Of a DNA stretch of 8,588 nucleotides, positions 6,173 through 8,588 are shown piece by piece. Every line of letters begins with the position of its first letter. The stretch's first letter is position 1. This DNA is from Boseongicola sp. (lineage in GTDB: Bacteria; Pseudomonadota; Alphaproteobacteria; Rhodobacterales; Rhodobacteraceae), in the NCBI GenBank assembly GCA_013042895.1, contig JABDPD010000490.1:1-8588 (forward strand). Reading direction: 5' to 3'. The notes beneath the pieces were generated by a model that worked only from the letters and a program-made list of their open reading frames with translations, did not search any database and had not been told where the DNA came from. The position numbers were made by a program, and so were the translations under genes.

Positions 6173-7342
6173 TCATCCCTCTTCAAGGGCGATCTTGATA
6201 AGAGCAGCCTCTCCGAGCTCAAAATCGCTTTCAATCCAGGCCGTCTCTGCTCGCTTAAGGGCTGCGCCTAGCGCTGGTCCTGTAACATTATCCATCAGGT
6301 CGCGTGCCTTCAGTGGAAATTCTGCGGCTGCGGCATTGTCAATCATTGCAGCGAGGTTGGAAGGTAAAGGGTGCTCGCTTAGCGCATGTCGAGCAAGCGC
6401 TCCGCTCCAAGCAATATCAGGTCCAAAACGCCACGAGGTTTCAGTCAGTCGGGTACCTTTGCGCACCGTCTCAGCTATCAATCGGTGTTTCCTTGCGTCT
6501 GGGCGCGAAAGCCGAAAACGAGACTCTGGGTCTTCTCCTCCCAATACTACTAGCCGCCGCATCGCGTCAGGTTGCCGGTTGGCCTCATGCTCCAGGTGGA
6601 CCAGCGGAGCAATCCAGTTTGGATTTGCCGCTGGCAAAATCGCAGTTAGAGCACCACTCGCACACATCCCAGCGAGCGCCGGCGCAGGATCCCGTGCTCC
6701 AAGGATTTTCAACATCTCCGAGCCGATACGCTCAGCGGCAAGACCGCCCAACCCGTCGAGGTTCGAAGCAACTGCGGAGAGCGCATCAGCGTCAAGCCCT
6801 TCAGAGGGATCGCCGTACTGCGCATAGAATCGAAAGAACCGCAAACTCCTGAGATAGTCCTCTCGGATTCTCGCGTCCGCATCCTCGATGAATCGCACGC
6901 GACGCACCATCAGATCGCTCAGGCCATCTAGTGGATCCAGCAGATTTCCAGACGCATCAACATAGAGCGCGTTCATCGTGAAGTCTCGGCGCCGGGCATC
7001 TTGGCGGATGTCGTCCGTAAACGACACAATGGCACGGCGACCGTCTGTTTTAACATCTTGCCGGTAGGTCGTGACCTCAAACGGAGTGCCTTCGGACACA
7101 ATAGTTACTGTGCCGTGATCAAACCCTGTTGGAATGGCCTTGAGTCCCACAGACTTAGCAGCGTCCAAAACCTGGGTGGGAGATGCAGAGGTGGCGATAT
7201 CTATATCCGTAACCGGAACACCCAAGAGTGTGTTCCGCACACATCCGCCAACCGCATATGCCTCATATCCGCGATCGGCCAGCATACGAAACACGCTCTG
7301 TGTTGCGGTAGTTATCAGCCAGTCTGCATCAATTCGTTTCAT
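6173..7342 (-). CDS. cca: CCA-adding tRNA nucleotidyltransferase (class II, poly(A) polymerase family)
   Basis: A 389-residue enzyme that builds or repairs the 3' CCA end of tRNAs in the cytoplasm using CTP and ATP. Visible family motifs, in order: 'AVGGCVRNTLLG' (30-41) for nucleotide binding; 'DID' (46-48), with metal-binding Asp46 and Asp48; 'RRRDFTMNAL' (117-126); and 'EDYLRSLRFFRFYAQYG' (161-177). 'ERIGSEMLKIL' (204-214) follows at the start of the tRNA-binding helical region. The C-terminal part lacks any HD phosphohydrolase motif. Poly(A) polymerases share this fold, so the substrate assignment rests on length and motif type. I chose the ATG at 7342, which begins 'MKRIDADWL'; an upstream GTG at 7429 would add 29 residues lying wholly in the preceding gene. 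The chosen start overlaps the Nudix gene's end by 14 nt, with only a weak SD-like GGATGG, so translational coupling is likely. Confidence 0.92.
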   Translation of the reverse strand: MKRIDADWLITTATQSVFRMLADRGYEAYAVGGCVRNTLLGVPVTDIDIATSASPTQVLDAAKSVGLKAIPTGFDHGTVTIVSEGTPFEVTTYRQDVKTDGRRAIVSFTDDIRQDARRRDFTMNALYVDASGNLLDPLDGLSDLMVRRVRFIEDADARIREDYLRSLRFFRFYAQYGDPSEGLDADALSAVASNLDGLGGLAAERIGSEMLKILGARDPAPALAGMCASGALTAILPAANPNWIAPLVHLEHEANRQPDAMRRLVVLGGEDPESRFRLSRPDARKHRLIAETVRKGTRLTETSWRFGPDIAWSGALARHALSEHPLPSNLAAMIDNAAAAEFPLKARDLMDNVTGPALGAALKRAETAWIESDFELGEAALIKIALEEG

Positions 7343-7937
7343 CGGCCATCCGGTCTGCCAATGCGCACAACATGCGCGCCGTCGCTCCCCAGATGTAATA
7401 GGGTCCCCAAGGCACCGTAAAGTATGCACGTCTCATACCGCGCCAGCGGCGTGACTGCACTGAGTAACGGCTACGGTCCATCAAGTGAGATAGCGGAGCC
7501 TCAAAAACCTCCGCGACCTCGCCACGTTCGGGAATCGGATCAAACGACCCTTCGACCATTGCCAGGATAGGCGTGACTTCAAAGCCCGTGACAGTTTCGT
7601 GGCAAGGAAGCGCGCCGATTACTTGAACCGCATGGTGCGGTAGCCCGATCTCTTCATGCGCCTCCCGAAGCGCGGTGGCGACAACGGTCTCATCGTCTTC
7701 GTCAACCTTGCCGCCCGGGAAGGCGATTTGTCCAGGATGATGCTTGAGTGTTGGTGCCCGCTTCGTAAGAAGAACGGTGGGCTCGACGCCAACTTCTCTT
7801 ATGGCGATCAGTACCGCAGCCGAACGTAGCCGACGGCTCTTAGGAAGTTCGACATCAGGATTTAGATCGTAGTCCGAAGAAGCTGGGCCGGAACCCGCCA
7901 GCGCCTTCTCAAGTCGCCGGCGCAAACTAGGATTCAT
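7329..7937 (-). CDS. Nudix hydrolase, CoA pyrophosphatase type (NudL/NUDT7-like)
   Basis: A 202-residue protein. Residues 56-76, 'LLTKR' then 'HHPGQIAFPGG', match the CoA-pyrophosphatase signature upstream of the Nudix box. The box follows with 'REAHEEIGL' (91-99), carrying the metal-binding Glu residues. The first Glu of the generic box (GX5E) is displaced by one residue, which is tolerated in this subfamily, where an Asp-rich 'GGxxDxxD' is usual. Later landmarks are 'TVTGFEVTPI' (115-124) and 'YYIWGATARML' (180-190). Members split coenzyme A or its derivatives into phosphopantetheine and 3',5'-ADP; the exact substrate here is inferred. The ATG at 7937 overlaps the end of hslO by 11 nt and has GAGAAGG directly against it with no spacer, suggesting coupling to hslO translation. 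An in-frame TTG at 7958 would add seven residues but lacks a ribosome-binding site. Confidence 0.92.
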   Translation of the reverse strand: MNPSLRRRLEKALAGSGPASSDYDLNPDVELPKSRRLRSAAVLIAIREVGVEPTVLLTKRAPTLKHHPGQIAFPGGKVDEDDETVVATALREAHEEIGLPHHAVQVIGALPCHETVTGFEVTPILAMVEGSFDPIPERGEVAEVFEAPLSHLMDRSRYSVQSRRWRGMRRAYFTVPWGPYYIWGATARMLCALADRMADETN

Positions 7938-8588
7938 CCTTCTCGGCTTCAAACCCAAGCGTTTTCGGGTCGAACTCGTAATGTGCTCCGCAAAACTGGC
8001 AATCCGCAGTTACTATGCCCTCGTCAGTCGTCATGTGACCAATATCGCGAGCGGAATAGATCGACAGCGACTGTCGGACGCGGTCAGATGAACACGTGCA
8101 ACCAAACTCTATGGGCTGAGGCTCGAAGACACGCGGACCATCCTGGTTAAAGAGACGAACCAACAATTCGGTTGGTTGAACGGTCGGGCCGATGAGCTCA
8201 ATATCTTCCGCTGTATTCAGTAGAATTTTGACATGCTCCCAGTTCTCAGACTCGGCGCCCTCGAGAACATCTTCAGCCTGCAGCAAGCCGCCCTCACCAG
8301 AACCTTCTTCTGTGACAGTGGGAGATGCCTTTGGCATCTGTTGGATCATGATTCCGCCTGCACGCCAGTGCATCCCCTCGCCGGGTGTTTGGTTTTTTCC
8401 AAAACTGAGCGCAAATCGCGTCGGCAATTGCTCAGATTGAGCAAAATATGTTTCGGCGCATGCAGATAGAGAACCCCCAGCGATTGGCGTGATGCCTTGG
8501 TAAGGAATATTTCCTTCGCCCTGATCAATCAGAATTGCGAAGTAACCCTTGCCGATCTGGCTGAACGGTTCGGCGTCGTGATCCAACC
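7927..8588 (-). CDS. hslO: Hsp33 redox-regulated chaperone (HslO), N-terminus beyond window
   Basis: The C-terminal 219 or so residues of Hsp33, a cytosolic holdase chaperone switched on by oxidation. The frame runs open through the right edge, so the start and the first third of the protein are missing. Visible family landmarks are 'GKGYFAILID' and 'YQGITPIAGGSLSACAETYFAQSEQLPT' in the core; 'RAGGIMIQQMP'; 'ELLVRLF'; and the zinc-binding redox switch Cys163/Cys165 ... Cys196/Cys199 (visible numbering). That switch is C-x-C-x30-C-x2-C, matching the family pattern, so redox control should be intact. An acidic, Gly-rich segment of about 30 residues (86-116) after 'QQMP' appears longer than in E. 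coli Hsp33; I recall similar insertions in Rhodobacterales. The stop codon overlaps the Nudix start, making this the lead visible gene of the hslO-Nudix-cca block. Confidence 0.95.
   Translation of the reverse strand, partial: LDHDAEPFSQIGKGYFAILIDQGEGNIPYQGITPIAGGSLSACAETYFAQSEQLPTRFALSFGKNQTPGEGMHWRAGGIMIQQMPKASPTVTEEGSGEGGLLQAEDVLEGAESENWEHVKILLNTAEDIELIGPTVQPTELLVRLFNQDGPRVFEPQPIEFGCTCSSDRVRQSLSIYSARDIGHMTTDEGIVTADCQFCGAHYEFDPKTLGFEAEKDES

Noticed and set aside
6159..6852. Two long plus-strand open frames (222 and 182 codons) opposite the cca gene
   Set aside because: They lie antisense to a gene with all its catalytic motifs. Their translations are Ser/Ala/Arg-rich without recognisable domains, as expected of antisense frames in moderately GC-rich coding DNA.
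7343..7429. Upstream GTG start extending the CCA enzyme by 29 residues
   Set aside because: The added sequence lies entirely within the Nudix coding region and has no family similarity; the enzyme's conserved region begins shortly after the ATG at 7342.
1..8588. Search for tRNAs, rRNAs, CRISPR repeats, transposase genes, att sites and phage genes
   Set aside because: Nearly all the sequence is accounted for by eight housekeeping-type genes, and no repeat array or mobile-element protein was seen by eye.

Overview
This window looks like a chromosomal housekeeping segment from an alphaproteobacterium, probably Rhodobacterales (roseobacter-like). The basis is moderate G+C, an Hsp33 with a long acidic insertion, an RNase-style short CCA-adding enzyme, and a gene set I associate from memory with that order. 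The assignment is by family resemblance only; no database search was possible. I see no mobile element, phage gene, CRISPR array, tRNA or rRNA.

Layout from the right end leftwards, which is the direction of transcription for seven of the eight genes (minus strand): hslO (redox chaperone Hsp33, cut by the window edge), a Nudix hydrolase of the CoA-pyrophosphatase type, a CCA-adding tRNA nucleotidyltransferase, a 165-bp gap, two paralogous ABC exporter half-subunits, a 23S rRNA m5U-methyltransferase of the RumA/RlmD class, and a YkuD-domain (L,D-transpeptidase-fold) lipoprotein. At the left edge one plus-strand gene, a CAP/SCP-domain lipoprotein, meets the YkuD gene tail to tail with a 5-bp gap.

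The minus-strand genes form two tightly packed blocks. hslO-Nudix-cca is joined by overlaps of 11 and 14 nt. ABC-ABC-rRNA methyltransferase is joined by an ATGA overlap and a zero-gap TAG/ATG junction. The blocks are separated by the only sizeable intergenic region (6008-6172). That region holds a 10-codon ORF with a near-perfect Shine-Dalgarno sequence and overlapping inverted repeats, and it is the least explained sequence here.

Functionally, block 1 combines oxidative-stress protein protection, coenzyme A or nucleotide clean-up, and tRNA 3'-end maturation. Block 2 combines a probable heterodimeric exporter with rRNA modification. The two left-hand lipoproteins act at the cell envelope. Nothing here amounts to a clearly new biological system. 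The points most worth a second look are the leader-like region before the ABC pair, the non-standard YkuD active-site motif, and the ABC pair carrying two intact ATP sites.
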